DNA of 64,000 nucleotides, taken from the NCBI RefSeq assembly GCF_018320785.1, contig NC_054881.1, positions 14,508,275-14,572,274 of the forward strand. Direction: 5' to 3'. This document shows, one piece after another, positions 1-13,100 of this stretch. Made by a program: the position numbers and the translations under genes. Every line of letters starts with the position of its first letter. Positions within the stretch are counted from its first letter, which is position 1. Source of the stretch: Cheilinus undulatus. Lineage: Eukaryota > Chordata > Actinopteri > Labriformes > Labridae. The notes beneath the pieces are model-generated. The model searched no databases. It had not been told where the DNA came from and was given only the letters and a program-made list of their open reading frames with translations.

Positions 1-549
1 TTAGTCTGGCAGTAAAAGCATTTTTAAGTGGGACTTCCTTATCTTCATCCTGTAGTGCTGTTGGAATTTGCACATTTGTTTAACAGCCATGTAAACTAAA
101 AAAAGTCAAATCAGCTTGAGCTTATTGGCACTTTTCCTGTATATAATGTGGCTTTTGTTTTAAGCTTAAATTGGGTTGATTTAGCTATTTGATAATGTGC
201 TTATTCTAAAAATCCAAGATGAAGGATGTTGTTTAAATACCTGACTAAAACTCTGTAGAGATTGACTTTTGTTATCATGTCTGATGCCCCCAAATGAAGC
301 CCTTAAATAAATAACAAGGTTCAATGTTGAAGCACAGAAATGTTACATCAGCCACAGCGCTTTAAAGATAATCCATCACCATTATCTCACTAATGACACA
401 GTCTATTCAGCACTTTGGTTGTTGTGTTTAAAGGAAAAAGTTGTAAAATTAAATTGTATTGATTTTTAACTTTTTACAAGCTCTTGTAAAAGATTGAAGG
501 AAGCATTATGAAAGAAACATTAATCCTATGTTTAATTGTATTTGTCCAG
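1..549 (+). other. Partial intron of the scarb2-like gene
   Basis: This AT-rich sequence lies upstream of the acceptor TTTGTCCAG, which ends at 549. I see no exon or recognisable repeat in it. It should be the 3' part of an intron whose upstream exon is outside the window. Confidence 0.7.
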
Positions 550-3500
550 AGAATACAGGTATAAGACAAACGTATCCATGGTGGAAAACAACACCAGAGT
601 CTCTGCCTACACCACCAAAAGCTTTGTATTTCTGAGGGACAAGTCCGTGGGTGACCCGACTGTCGATAACATCACCACTGTCAACATCCCGTCTTGGGTA
701 AGTCATGAACAGAAAGTCTGAGCCAAATAGTGAAAAGTTTAAATGATAAGGAAATGGAGTGTCCACTCTTCTCATCCTGAATTCTCTGCCCCATTTATTT
801 CACACTCGGATCCACTTCCTGTCTCCAGGCTGTAATGAACAAGTTGAAAGGCAGTTTCTGGAAGGCTTCGTTGGTGTCCATGTGGATGACTTCTTTAGGG
901 AGCGGCCTCTTCACGACCCGTTCTGTTGATGAGTTGCTGTGGGGCTATGAAGACCCCTTACTGGCTCGCGTTGCTCCAACTAATCCTGAGGTGGAGAAAA
1001 TCTTTGGCCTCATGTACAAGGCACGTACACCTTTACTCAGTTGAACTTGATGAACTCTTGTGACTGATGTTTTAAGAAAATGTTCACAGTAATAGCTTCT
1101 TTATTACATCAAGTATCAATATTTATCACATGTAATTTACTAGTTCTGCCAGTAGGAGAAGTTAGCTGAAAGAAACGAAGGACGATAAATTAGCTAAACT
1201 TTGATTACAGCCTGTTTACTGGTTGTAAGAACTTTCAGATTTTGCTCTCCACTTGCTTTAAAACCATATAGTCCACAATTATGATTGGGGGAGTTTGACT
1301 GCAATTTTTGTAGTTAAAACCAAAAAAGGTGGATACCAAGAACTTCCTTTTTTGTTACAGTGATGCTGAAACAAGTCTGGATGTTGTTTGATTTGAAGTT
1401 TAAAATTCTGGTACTTTCACAACCCTACTTTAGTATCCGAAGTTTTAGGTTTGAACACATTCACACTGACACCATCCAAACGCTTGGTCAGTTAGTAAGA
1501 TGGCGAGCTCTCCTCTGACCAAAATGTTAGGGAGAGAGAAGAGAAATAGGTATTATTAAATCCCTTTGTCATGTCATTAAAATGCACATTAATGTAAGTG
1601 CCTGTTGTCAGGCAGAGAAGAGAAAAAGTCAATGTTTGACTGTCCCTAAAAGTTTTTTTTTTTCTTTTTTTTTTTGCATCCTGACCTTCAAAAATTCTGT
1701 ATTTTCGTTTAAGCTTGGTAGACAAACATACAGTATGTTAGGAAAGACATAAACAAAAACAGGGTGCAACGTGAACGGGCCAGAAAGTAGAGCTCTTCTC
1801 ACAGAGCAGAGCGGAAAGAGAGAGCATGGGTTGGGTTGTGGGTACAACAGAATGCTGCCCACCAGCAACCTATTGGCACGCCTTCCTGTAAAGAGGAAGT
1901 CACACTTAAAATAAAAAAATGAATAATGGTCTTTGAAAGTGTTGTACTTTCAGTTCTTCACAAACTTTCAGTAAATGAGCTTTGATCAGCTACTCACTCT
2001 TGAACGCTGCTCATCTGCTGCATTACTCACTTCCAAAGAAGCTGTGCATCACAGCATTCAGCCAGAGTCAAACTTGACACATGTTGACAGACGTGTGTCA
2101 CACAAGGTCAAGCTCGACAGCAGCTCCTGTTTTCTGTGCTTTTTCACACCTGGTAATATACCTGAGATGGACAGCAGTTTTCAGTCCCTTGGGACATCCA
2201 CAGCAGGGCCAGGGGCTCTTGGCAACCCTACTTCCCACCTGGACACTACCCCAGGCCATTCGTACTCGCCACATCCACCCCTTACTCTGCCCTAAAGGTT
2301 TGGACTTAATTTTTCTAACTGATTGTTTTCCCATGCCCCTGGAAAATGCGAAGACATCCAGAGCACAACCAGGATCGTGTCAATCCTCCATCCTGTATGA
2401 TGATGTCCTCAGGAAGCTCAGTCACCACATCAACACCTCAATTTTTGGCTCAAACTTGCCAGATGTTCTGCATAGTACTATATGTCTATCTATGTTTTGA
2501 TTTAAGGATGTACAGTATTTATCTTCATCCTACATTTAACTGTATTCATTTGATTTTGATAACTTTTAAAATAAATTAAAATATGAATTAATGATCTGAC
2601 TTATTTATTCCTAATATTGATTTAAGGTTACTCGGCCAAAAATCTGTAGTTTGACTTGAAAATGAGATACTTAATAAAGTTGCTTCTGCTAACGTGAGTT
2701 GTTGTACGTAAAATTATAAAAAGTGGATTTATTGTATTGCTCCAACTAAAACTGGACTTTAAAAATACATGTTAACATGTATGGCTGGGATGAGAATCAG
2801 CACCTCCAAATCCGAGGCCAAGGTCCTCAGTCGGAAAAGGGTGGAATGAGATCCTGCCCCAAGTGGAGGAGTTCAAGTATCTCGGGGTCTTGTTCACGAG
2901 TGAGGGAAGAATGGAATGGGAGATCGACAGGTGGATCGGTGGGCGTTGGCAGTGATGTGGTCTCTGCATCGGTCTGTCGTGGTGAAGAAAGAGCTGAGTC
3001 GAAAGGCGAAGCTCTCGATTTACCGGTCGATCTACGTTCCTACCCTCACCTATGGTCACGAGCTGTGGGTTGTGAAATAAATGAATGTGAAAGAATGTGA
3101 TCACGGATACAGGCAGCTGAAATGAGTTTCCTCCTTAGGGTGTCTGGGCTCTCCCTTAGAGATAGGGTGAGAAGCTCGGCCATCCGGGAGAGACTCGGAG
3201 TAGAGCCGCTGCTCCTCCGTGTTGAGAGGAGCCAGATGAGGTGGCTCCTGGTGAGGTGTTCCGGGCAAGTCCCTCCAGGAGGAGGCCCCGGGAAAGACCC
3301 AGGACACGCTGGAGAGACTATGTCGCTCGGCTGGCCTGGGAATGCCTTGGGATCCCCCAGGAAGAGCTGGACGAAGTGGCCGGAGAGAGAAGTCTGGGCC
3401 TCCCTGCTTAGGCTGCTGCCCCCGCGACCCAATCTCGGATAAGCGGAAGATGATGGATGGATGGATGGATGTTAACATTTTAGTCCAGCTGAAATCATAC

Positions 3501-6500
3501 AGAATAAAAAATCTCAAAGTTGCACAAACACATGACAACACTGTAAAGTCATCATTTATGAGAAACCAAACTAAAAAGAGTGGTGCAATAGCCCAAGTTT
3601 AAAGAAATGTCTCTTCTCCATTCAGATGATAATGATAATAAATGTATGGATTCTGGTGGAAATTTCGAAGACTTTCTTATCAGTGTCAGTTAAAAGTATA
3701 ATTAGGCTATCAGCTTATGCATTAATCGTATGTTTGATTGTGCTTATGATCCACACAATCATCACTTTCTAAATTTTTTACCTGAACCATTTGGTTCTCA
3801 TAATTTTATGACTTTTAAGTGAAGCACTACATTTTAACCTTGAAAATTGTGAGTTTATTCTCAAAAATTAACAGATCCACTCTATTCTTATGAACAGTCA
3901 TACTAATGGATAGTTTGTACATAGATCTTTTGGCTAGAATAAGCATATGTAGGCCCATTTTGTCGATGAAAACAATGAAAATTGATGTTTAATTTTTCTA
4001 AGTGGGTCCTGGGGTGCTTAGCTTTATTTAGATACGAGTAGGGGGGGTCTGAAAGAGAAAAGTTTGGGAACCACTGCTTTATTTGACCTCTGCTGGATTT
4101 ACTTTCTTAAATTTTTTATTTGATTTATCTGTACATTTCTACTGTTTGATTGATATCATGACCACATTTTAATGCTATGATTTTTTTTTATAAATCAGAA
4201 AAATAACAGTAACAATGGGGAGTTTGTCTACCACACTGGGCAGCAGAACTACATGGACTATGGCCGTGTCGAAACATGGAAAGGCGAAAGGTAACACTGT
4301 TGCAGTCACAACTCCCTCTTTGTCCTCATCCACTCTAATGAAACATCTTTGAGTGGCCTTTGGATTTAGAAAGTTTCCCAAGTCTCCTGCTTTCTGCCAA
4401 TAACAGTAGAGTACAGGCTGCTAATGTGTTTGTCTGTGTTTGCCTGTCAGTCTTGGCTCTTTCCCACAGAACAAAGAAAATGGCAGGATATTCTTATACT
4501 CTGGTTGTCTTAATGGCCTTTTACTGAAACTTCTTATCCCAGTTCATAATCTTATTTACCCTCCAGTCTCTGATTACCCCTCTCACTCCTGGGAAAGGTC
4601 TTCTTTCAACTGTGACTTTCAGATATGAACATCAAACATTTCATTGCAATTTACTGTCATTATGATGGGGATGATAACTACACTGATTATAAAAGAGTAA
4701 CATTAAAAAACAGCTTATTCTGCCAAGAACAGCCAATACTACTGTTATGGAAAATTCAGTACAGTTCGCTATACGGCTCATTTACAGTCATGCTTTTTAC
4801 ATCACAAACAGTGCTTCCAAAGAGAACGCCTTATTGGTTTTCAGCTGAATGATTTTTCTCTCTATAAAAGAAATAAAATGCTAATATGTGTGACTGTTTC
4901 TCATTGCAGCAAGCTGTCCTTTTGGACATCGGACCAAAGCAACACCATCAACGGATCGGATGGAAGTGCTTTCCACCCTCTGCTGAAAAAAGACGAACGC
5001 ATTTACGTTTTTTCTCCAGACCTCTGCAGGTAGAGTACAGCATCACAGTCTCATCCTGCGGCATAACACGTGTTCGTTATTTAAGATGTGAAAAGGATTA
5101 CATTTTAGCTGTTCAACATGTTGATTAATCCGAAACTTTGATACAAAATCAGGAGGAGAGTGACATGGGGAAAAGAGGGCCAAGAATCTGAGTCAAATCT
5201 AGGCTGCCAGCTTTGATGACAGCAGCCTCTGTACATGGGGCACATGACCCAAAAATTTAGCTCTCACCACAATTAGAGCCACAGTGAAGAGATCTCTTTC
5301 CCAGGGTGGACACATATTAGATAGATCTTTCTAAATCTTTCTATAATCACATAATGGACAATCAGGATGACTAAATTATAGACTGTTATTGGACAAATAT
5401 GCATAAAGGTTGGATGCAGGATGACATTTATAAACTTAAGGTGTGGCCAAACAATCCTTAATCACATGACCTCCACTTAACAGGATAAGCTCAAATAGGG
5501 CCTCACGTAGCTTTTCAACACTATTAATATAAAAGAAATCAAAGTATGTAAAGTTTTGACAACCTTCGCAAGAACTTCTATGATCACTACGGCTGTCGTT
5601 CGATTATAGGTTAATATTGAATTGAGTTGAGAATATATGATTGAGAATATATTTTGATTTGATAGGAGCAATGCAGTTTGCTTCATGTGCCAACACGTAG
5701 CATGGACGTTGTTTGTTCAACTGTGAGTTTATAGATTTTGTTCATTTTCGGCCCCGGTCCACCTTGGTCCACCTAGCTGTGCAATATAATTCAGCATGGA
5801 TTTGCTTAACCCCCTGAAAGCGACACTGTCATGTATGACAAGAAGAGACACAGGTTAAGAAAAAAATAGATTTTGAACCCCTCTTAAAGCTAGCCATTGT
5901 GCCATTCCAATGATGCTAGCCTTCAAATTCCCTACAGAAGCTTACTTAGCAAGCTTTGAACATGGGTGACTGTCTGGGGGTCTTTAAAGATTAAATCCAC
6001 ACCAGTATATCCAATAATGAATATATATTTATCCACCTTTAATCCAATTTTGATAATTTCTGACTCTAGCTTTGAACGCTAACTGCCATGTATCCTAGAT
6101 TGTTTTCTGACATGGAGAGAAAGAGAGGCAGAGAGCCTGTGATGTGGCCCTCTGTGTCACTGCAGGCGGGAACTGCTTTGAGAAATGGCTCAAAGGCATG
6201 CAATACAAAACAGTGCAAGGAGTTTTTTGTTAATATGTGAATATTTTGAAGACTTTTTGTCACAGAATGATTTTTTTTTTTTTACTTTTTGGTATTAAAG
6301 AGATGGGAGAACAAGTTTATGCCAAAAAAACCTTTACTATCTTTGAGTTTCCACTCTTTTGAGTTTAACTTCTGTTTTTAAAATTGAAGTGACATTGCTG
6401 CAGCACACATATTCTTAAAGCCCAGGTTGTCCTGAAAAAAAGGATGTTTAAAGCTTGACTGTGCACCACAGGTTTGATGTTTTACAGTCTTTTTAAGACA

Positions 6501-7153
6501 AAAGTCCAGGCGAGACACAGTGGTTGAAAAATAGCCTAGGGCTCAAAGGGTTAATAAATTGTCCCTCATTTTGACTGTTTCCTGAGTGTTTTCTTAACTA
6601 GACAACTAGTAAGAACTAAATATTAGTTTAATCAGGGCTGCAGGTGGCTGAGTGGTTTAAGGCGTGCCCCGACTCTATCCGCTATCCTCCTCTATCAAAT
6701 AAAGGCCCAAAAATGCCCAAATAAACCTTTAAGAAAATATATATTTGTTTAATCAGCTGGGAAGTAAATCTTTAAACATTCATTTATGACTCTGTTTTTG
6801 GGTCAAATAGAATTAGTTGCATCATGTGTCATCAAAGAGAAGTAAGAAGCTTAAAGAGGGATTTGCATCCTCCCATTTGTCTCACTCATACCCAGTGCCA
6901 AATATAAGATATTTAACCTTCTGATGGGGTGGTTATTCAGGGTTATAAATTGGCGTCTATTTTGGGTACATGACCCAGCCTCAGATCACCACACAGCAGG
7001 ACACAGCTCTTTTATATCGGGTATGGAAATGTGCTCACAGGTCTCAGATCTCTCAGATTGTTATCATAACATACTGATCATTTGCAGAAGCCCCACAGGT
7101 GATACCAGTTTTCTCACTAAGGCTTTGCTGCCTGTTTGTACTGTGTGTGCGTG

Positions 7154-7193
<40 letters not shown>

Positions 7194-10100
7194 TGGGTTT
7201 GTGTGTGTGTGTGTTTTTGTATAGGCTAACATGCCAGCTTCCAGGAAACATTTTATGGAAAGGCTTACTTAAAGAGGAATGTTGGAGAGGAAGGGTCAGG
7301 AATGTTGTTGGAGGGAGATTTACTCTAAATAAAAGCGCTTTAAAGACAAGGAAAGATGAGGGTTTTTGCTCTTGAATGAGGGTCTAATACTGTTCTCTTA
7401 GTGAAACAGGCTTCCATACAAATTTTAACCCCTTGGGAATCATCGAGGGTTTTGCAATCAGAATGTACTGGCTGAAGCTGAGTAATGTTAAAGAAAATAC
7501 TTCCCACACAGTGATTTAGTAATAGTTCTGTTGTATTTTGCTCAACTTTAGTGCTGGTTTTAGTTATAAAAACAGCTCCTTTCTTTTGTGGAAGTGAGAG
7601 CCTCTTTTTCGAATAACCTTTACCTATAAAAAGCTGCAGCAGGCATCTTCTCCTTTTTGTCAAGGGTGGAAAGAATCTGTCGGAGTGTCATGTTTGTACC
7701 TTTGACTCTGATTGGACGTGTGTCAAAAACCCGTTGCATTAACGATTACACTTTCACCTACTTATTCAGTGCTTTGTGGCTTCATCACAGCTGTCTGACT
7801 TACTGTGGCTAAAGGGGAACCCTCCCACCCTTTTCCTGTGCTTTAACCCTAATGTAAAGAGGAAATGTCCCTCAGTGTCATCTGTGTTAACCTTTCTCAC
7901 AGATGGATCAGAGCTTTTTTTATCATAAGTCCTGTAGGTGTAACACGGCACTGCTTTGTGTTGAGATAAAAGACATTTGGGACTGATCTGTAGGATAAAA
8001 ACAGAGCCAGAATTCCCATCTGTGACCTGACAGGACCCTTTAGTCAGGTCACCGGCAGCTGAGCCACAAAGACCTCCAGATTTTGACAGATTGCAAGCAG
8101 GTGACATTATTTAAATACCAACTCGGACTCTCCCATACTTTGTTTGTATTTAGCTATGCTCCTTGATTTGAATGTATTTGGTTGTATTTAAATGGTTAAA
8201 ATCATTAACAACCAAGTACACACAAAAGAACGAATCCAATCCTGTGCTGGAACTTTATAAAAGTATAAAGTAAGTTTAAACAGGCCATAAACTGCATTAA
8301 AAAAGATAAATTGATGTTATTTTGCACATTTTTTTCCTCATTCAATACATTTGAATTAGGGCTGTCAATATTAACACGTTAACGCTCGTGATTAATCTTG
8401 AAACCATAACACATTAAAAAAATAATAACACAATTTAATCATATGACTGAATTTGACCACAGTTTGCTCACATAGTCCCTCAGTGCTGATATTTATGTGC
8501 CTGGAGGTGAAGAGGTGAGAGGCAGGTCAGACAAAGCCAGCAGTGATTAGTGAGGAGACAGACCCAGGTCTGCTTCAGGGCAGTTTTCTTTTTAAAAAGC
8601 TGGCGAATGGAAGTTGAGATAATACCTCAATTGTGGGTACATGCTGCAGTGATGAACTGTCTTTACACCAGAGCACAAGTCTGAAGTACCTCCTTCAGGA
8701 AAAGGACATCTTTGCTAATGTTAGCAAAGACGCTAACAACAACACGGGATCAAACCATGGTTGTCTAGCTACACTGGCGGAGTCCAGCAGACCTGGATTT
8801 GTCTACAAAACGACATTGTCTACGCTAACGAGTGCAATCAGTAATGGGTTGCAAAAGACTGCAGACCATCAACATCGTTGACAACAAGGGGCGTAGAGAC
8901 TACGGATGGGGATCGATAACGGGTTCTGTGTTTTTGAAATACCCGAAAATCAATAACCTTTAGCATATCGATACTGCTATCAAGTCTCACAGGCTCTATG
9001 ACGTAAAGTCACTTGAAAATATACCTGTTGTAAAAAATACATCAGTTCTTGCAAGGGGAACATTATAGCACATCAGTATTGTGTATCACATTAAACCAGA
9101 AAGTTAAGAAAGATAAATGCTAAAAAGTGCTCCAAAACTTTGTAACAAGTCCTGTTTGTTAAAAATATTAATCGAGTGTAGACATCTACACTATAAGAAA
9201 AAAAAGATGTGATTAACTTGATTAATTGAGTAACAGCACTAATAAAAAAATAAAAATACACACATTATTTATCCCTTAAAACACACCTGTAAAGGTCTTT
9301 ATTTGCACGTTGATTTTTTAAGTGTCAGTATTAGTATGTTATAGAGCAGTAGACAAAGCTGGTTGTCTGGCTGGTGGTTGCTCTTTTATCTGTATGGTCT
9401 TATATTTGGACAGAAACAGTAATCAGGGTGACCTCACAAGAATACTCACAGTTATTGCTGAAGCCGTCACCTCACAGTTCAGCCATGAGTCGAAAAAAAT
9501 GTTTGCTGACAGAACAGCTAAAGTATATTATGAATACAAAACTTGAATTAAAGACTTGACTTTAAGAGTACCAGTTAGTTGGACAGGAATAAGCTTTTGT
9601 GTTGAATAAATACAGATTTACTTGTCTGAGTTTTACTTGTCAGTTCAGTTTCAGTTGACCTAAAACTCAATAGCACTCCAAACTTGAACTTGTTCCTAAT
9701 GTTTGAACACCTTTTACACAGTGCAGAAGCAGGCCTTGAAACAATGGAAGGATCAAGTTCCAAAAGCAAACATATCTCAGCTTATTTGAGTTTGATTGAA
9801 ACAAGTGTCTCACTCCCTGCAGGACAAGGCCAAGCCTTCACAGTCCTGTCCTGGAGTAGAAACACATGAAGCTTTCTACTTGGCCTCTCTCACAAAGGTC
9901 AAGGGAAAGGTCTGTACAGTATTGTTGCTCGGCTGGTGGGCCGCGTAGCCGTGGCCCGCATCCTCCCAGCAAGTTGGCAGACATTGTAAAGACTCCTTTG
10001 TTCCCAGGCAGAATCGTTGGGATTCCCTGAACAAAACAGAACTGCAGATACATGGAACAAAGATGAACCGCTCACAAGAGTGTGATTTTCTGGACGGCTG

Positions 10101-13100
10101 TAAACACAACATAGATTTAAATATGATGAAAGATTGATGATTTGTTTTTGCCTAGTACAAAAAGGTCAACGGCAAACTGCTGAGTTTTTGTGACACTATT
10201 TGATAAGAGAGGAAGAAAAACACCAAAAAGGATTTCAGTATAGGGGATTCAGCATTAATTCTCTGATTTCTTATCTTTTCACTCCACTGTTACTTAACGT
10301 TTCCTTCTTCGGACATTTTATTGTTTCATCAAGTAGACAGTAGAAGCAGGAGCTACACTCGAAAAATGTACATTTTATTTACTTATTTTCTTTCCCGCAC
10401 CAAACTAATCTGTAAAATGTTAAAGCATTTTAATTGTAAAGTTGGTTTCAGACTTAGCCCAACAAGAGACATAAGCAGAGTATATAAAAAAAAATACATA
10501 CAGAAAAGCTGGTTGGGTATTTTTCACTGAAATGCCTCCATGAATTCTTGTATTATTACAGCTGTAGTAATATTTCAACAATGCTTTTATTTAAATTTAT
10601 TTGCTTTCTACACTCTTGGCGTCCATCAGCAGTAGCCATCTACCATCGTCTGATACATGATTAAAACCGACATATTTCTCAGTAATGCCACTCAAGCCAA
10701 CGGTTACAGCTAAATGACTTCCTGGCAAGACTTCTTTTTCCATGTGGCGTTTACTTTTGTAACATACATGCTGTCATTTCTTTGTCCAAAGAATCCGGTT
10801 ATGAGTCTCAGTTGAGTGTTAGACAGCAACCATAATAAAATGCCTATATTTACAGCAGCACAAAAACCAGCTTTGGTTTGAGTAGCCTATTTCTTTATTA
10901 GATCATGCTTTAGGGAGTTCAGTTTTTATACGACTAGTTCATTTTGTTGCCAAATTGAATGTAAGTTTGGAGTCAACAGCATTTCCAACATGGTGATTTT
11001 CACTGTTGGGCTTCAAAATTCGACTTCATTAACTAGTGGGTGTTTTCAGTGAAACTACAGCTATGTTTCATACAATCTACAAGTTAAACTTTAAGATGAC
11101 ATTCAAAACAAGTTGTATAATGAACAAAATTTCACTCAGAATGCTAAAATTCAGCATGCAAAATGATAGTAATGCAAAATGTGCACATATACATCAGCTG
11201 TAAGGCAGTTCTACACACTGAAAGAAGTAGAGAGATGAACGCAGATGAAATAAAGCTTATTTTGAATATTCTTTCTTTACTCAACAGGTCGATCTACATG
11301 GAGTTTGAAAAAGACGTAGAGGTGAAAGGAATCCCGGCGTACCGCTTCACCCCACCCCCCTCCGTCTTGGCTAGCAAAGAGGAGAACCCAGCCAATGAAG
11401 GTTTCTGCATCAGCCCCAAGGAGTGCCTGGGAACCGGCCTTCTTAAAGTCAGCCCATGTCGGAAAGGTATATGTCAGCTTGTGCAGCATTCTTTACCTAG
11501 AGGTTCAACAACTTTTAATTCTCTTTTCTTTTCTTAAGTTAGCTGAGCATCCCTCATTCTGTTTTTTCACCTTGAAGCTCTAATTTGTTGATTTATTCTT
11601 TCCACTCTATTTAACTTTTCAGGACCTCAGGTTATTGTCGAATCAGTCAAGCCCTTCTGTTATTTTCCTCTTACTATCAACAGAACTAATACCAACTAAA
11701 TGCCCCATGTGACACAGCTCTCAAGGCCTCTCCACACCTCAGGCGCCATCTGACCATGACTGACCCAGTATCTGAAGGGGCAGTAAGCTCTGTCACCTGA
11801 TTCAGCCTTTGAAAATGACAAACATTGTGGTACTTCTGTGCCTCTCTCTACTGCCCAATTTCAGTGCTTGAGTTTGTTACAATATAACCACTCTGGATGA
11901 GGGAACAGTACATGTCTCATAATGTTTTTATACAACAAGTAGCTCTGGCCATACAACTCTAAATTAAATTGATTGAGAGCATCACTTGGACTTTGCACAT
12001 GTGGAAATTTGGCTCCCAGCCTGTGTCGTGGTTTCAAGGTAACAGAAATTATACAAAAAGACGAGTTACACAGGCACAAACTATCAAAAAATTTCTTTGG
12101 TATCTAACAACACTTACAGTCTTACAGTGATTGCTGTGAGACAAAATCACAGCACACAAGTCGCTCTGCCTCTGTTCATTTGTTGTCTTTACCTGCGGAG
12201 CATTTTCAGTTAAACCCGTGCTCCACACATGTTATTTACTAAACGGTATAGTCCCTGCTTTCTTTAAATGTATGATTATAACATAACAAGGGGGAAAAGC
12301 TGTTAAAAAGTTTCGCCAACCCCTGCCAGTGTGGTTTGTGTTGTTATCTATTACAGCACAGCTCTGAGCAGTGAAGCCGAAGTGACCATTCACAATGAAT
12401 GGGCTGAATTTTCGGTCGCGTCAGGTCTCGTGCAGCATGTAACAGCGGCAGCTGCACGCACTAGAGGAAACGATGTTGCATGTCTCAGGACCTGTATATA
12501 CATGTTATATTAAAGTTTTTCAAAGATGAAAACAAATCTTTATTAAGTGCAGCTTATACACAGGATTTTGTGGTACTTTTGACTAGGGCTGAAGGATTGG
12601 GAAAATAATCTAATTGCTTTTTTCCCCCCCTGATATTGTGATTACAATTTGATTATTCCTTAAGTAGCTGCAGAAAGTGTATCAAAAGGGAAGTCAATAG
12701 TTGATGTCATTCAGGCTTCATCCAGTGTTTTCGACAGCTTAAGCTATGGTCTTGTGCCTACAACTGAATCACAGATACTTCAGATCACTTCCTCAGCTTA
12801 GGTAATTATTGCAAAGCAGATTTAGGCCTTTCTTGTATTCAGAATCATACAGTTTTGGGTAAAATTATGTTATCTGTGTAGACTAGGGGCAGGGATTGAA
12901 GGGTAACTCACTAAATGGTGCAAAAGGGGTTAAAATCATGTGATTGGTGGTATTTAGGTGAGGACACAGAGGAAGGTGGCACTTTAGAGTATCTCACAGT
13001 CTGTGTTTGTGTTTGCACCACATTGACCTTGTGGGTTGTCACAGGAACAGCCTCTCAGGTGACTGTGGGTGTTTTTTTGTCAAACATCTGTTGCCAAACA

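Larger units (their letters stand above)
1021..4198 (+). other. GC-AG intron of the scarb2-like gene
   Basis: The upstream exon ends in TAC AAG and is followed by GCACGT; the acceptor is AAATCAG at 4192-4198. Only this junction joins the two conserved reading frames in phase 0. The nearby GT dinucleotides put the next exon out of frame. The intron contains a LINE fragment (2779-3470) and a hAT end (3995-4076). I recognise nothing else in it. Confidence 0.8.
5030..11287 (+). other. Large scarb2-like intron with several repeats
   Basis: The donor is GTAGAG and the acceptor TCAACAG. The intron holds a TTAA-bounded element (5806-6554), a SINE fragment (6635-6740), a TG microsatellite (7138-7217) and a candidate terminal-repeat element (8357-9241). 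Between 9242 and 11287 I see no exon. A GC-rich patch at about 9925-9975 stands out from the AT-rich background and could be a conserved noncoding element, which I cannot test. Confidence 0.7.

Noticed and set aside
3046..3541. Several 100-146 codon frames on both strands
   Set aside because: They fall in the LINE fragment and are either broken reverse-transcriptase frames or their antisense.
7136..7229. Cys/Val-rich open frames
   Set aside because: They are translations of a TG microsatellite.
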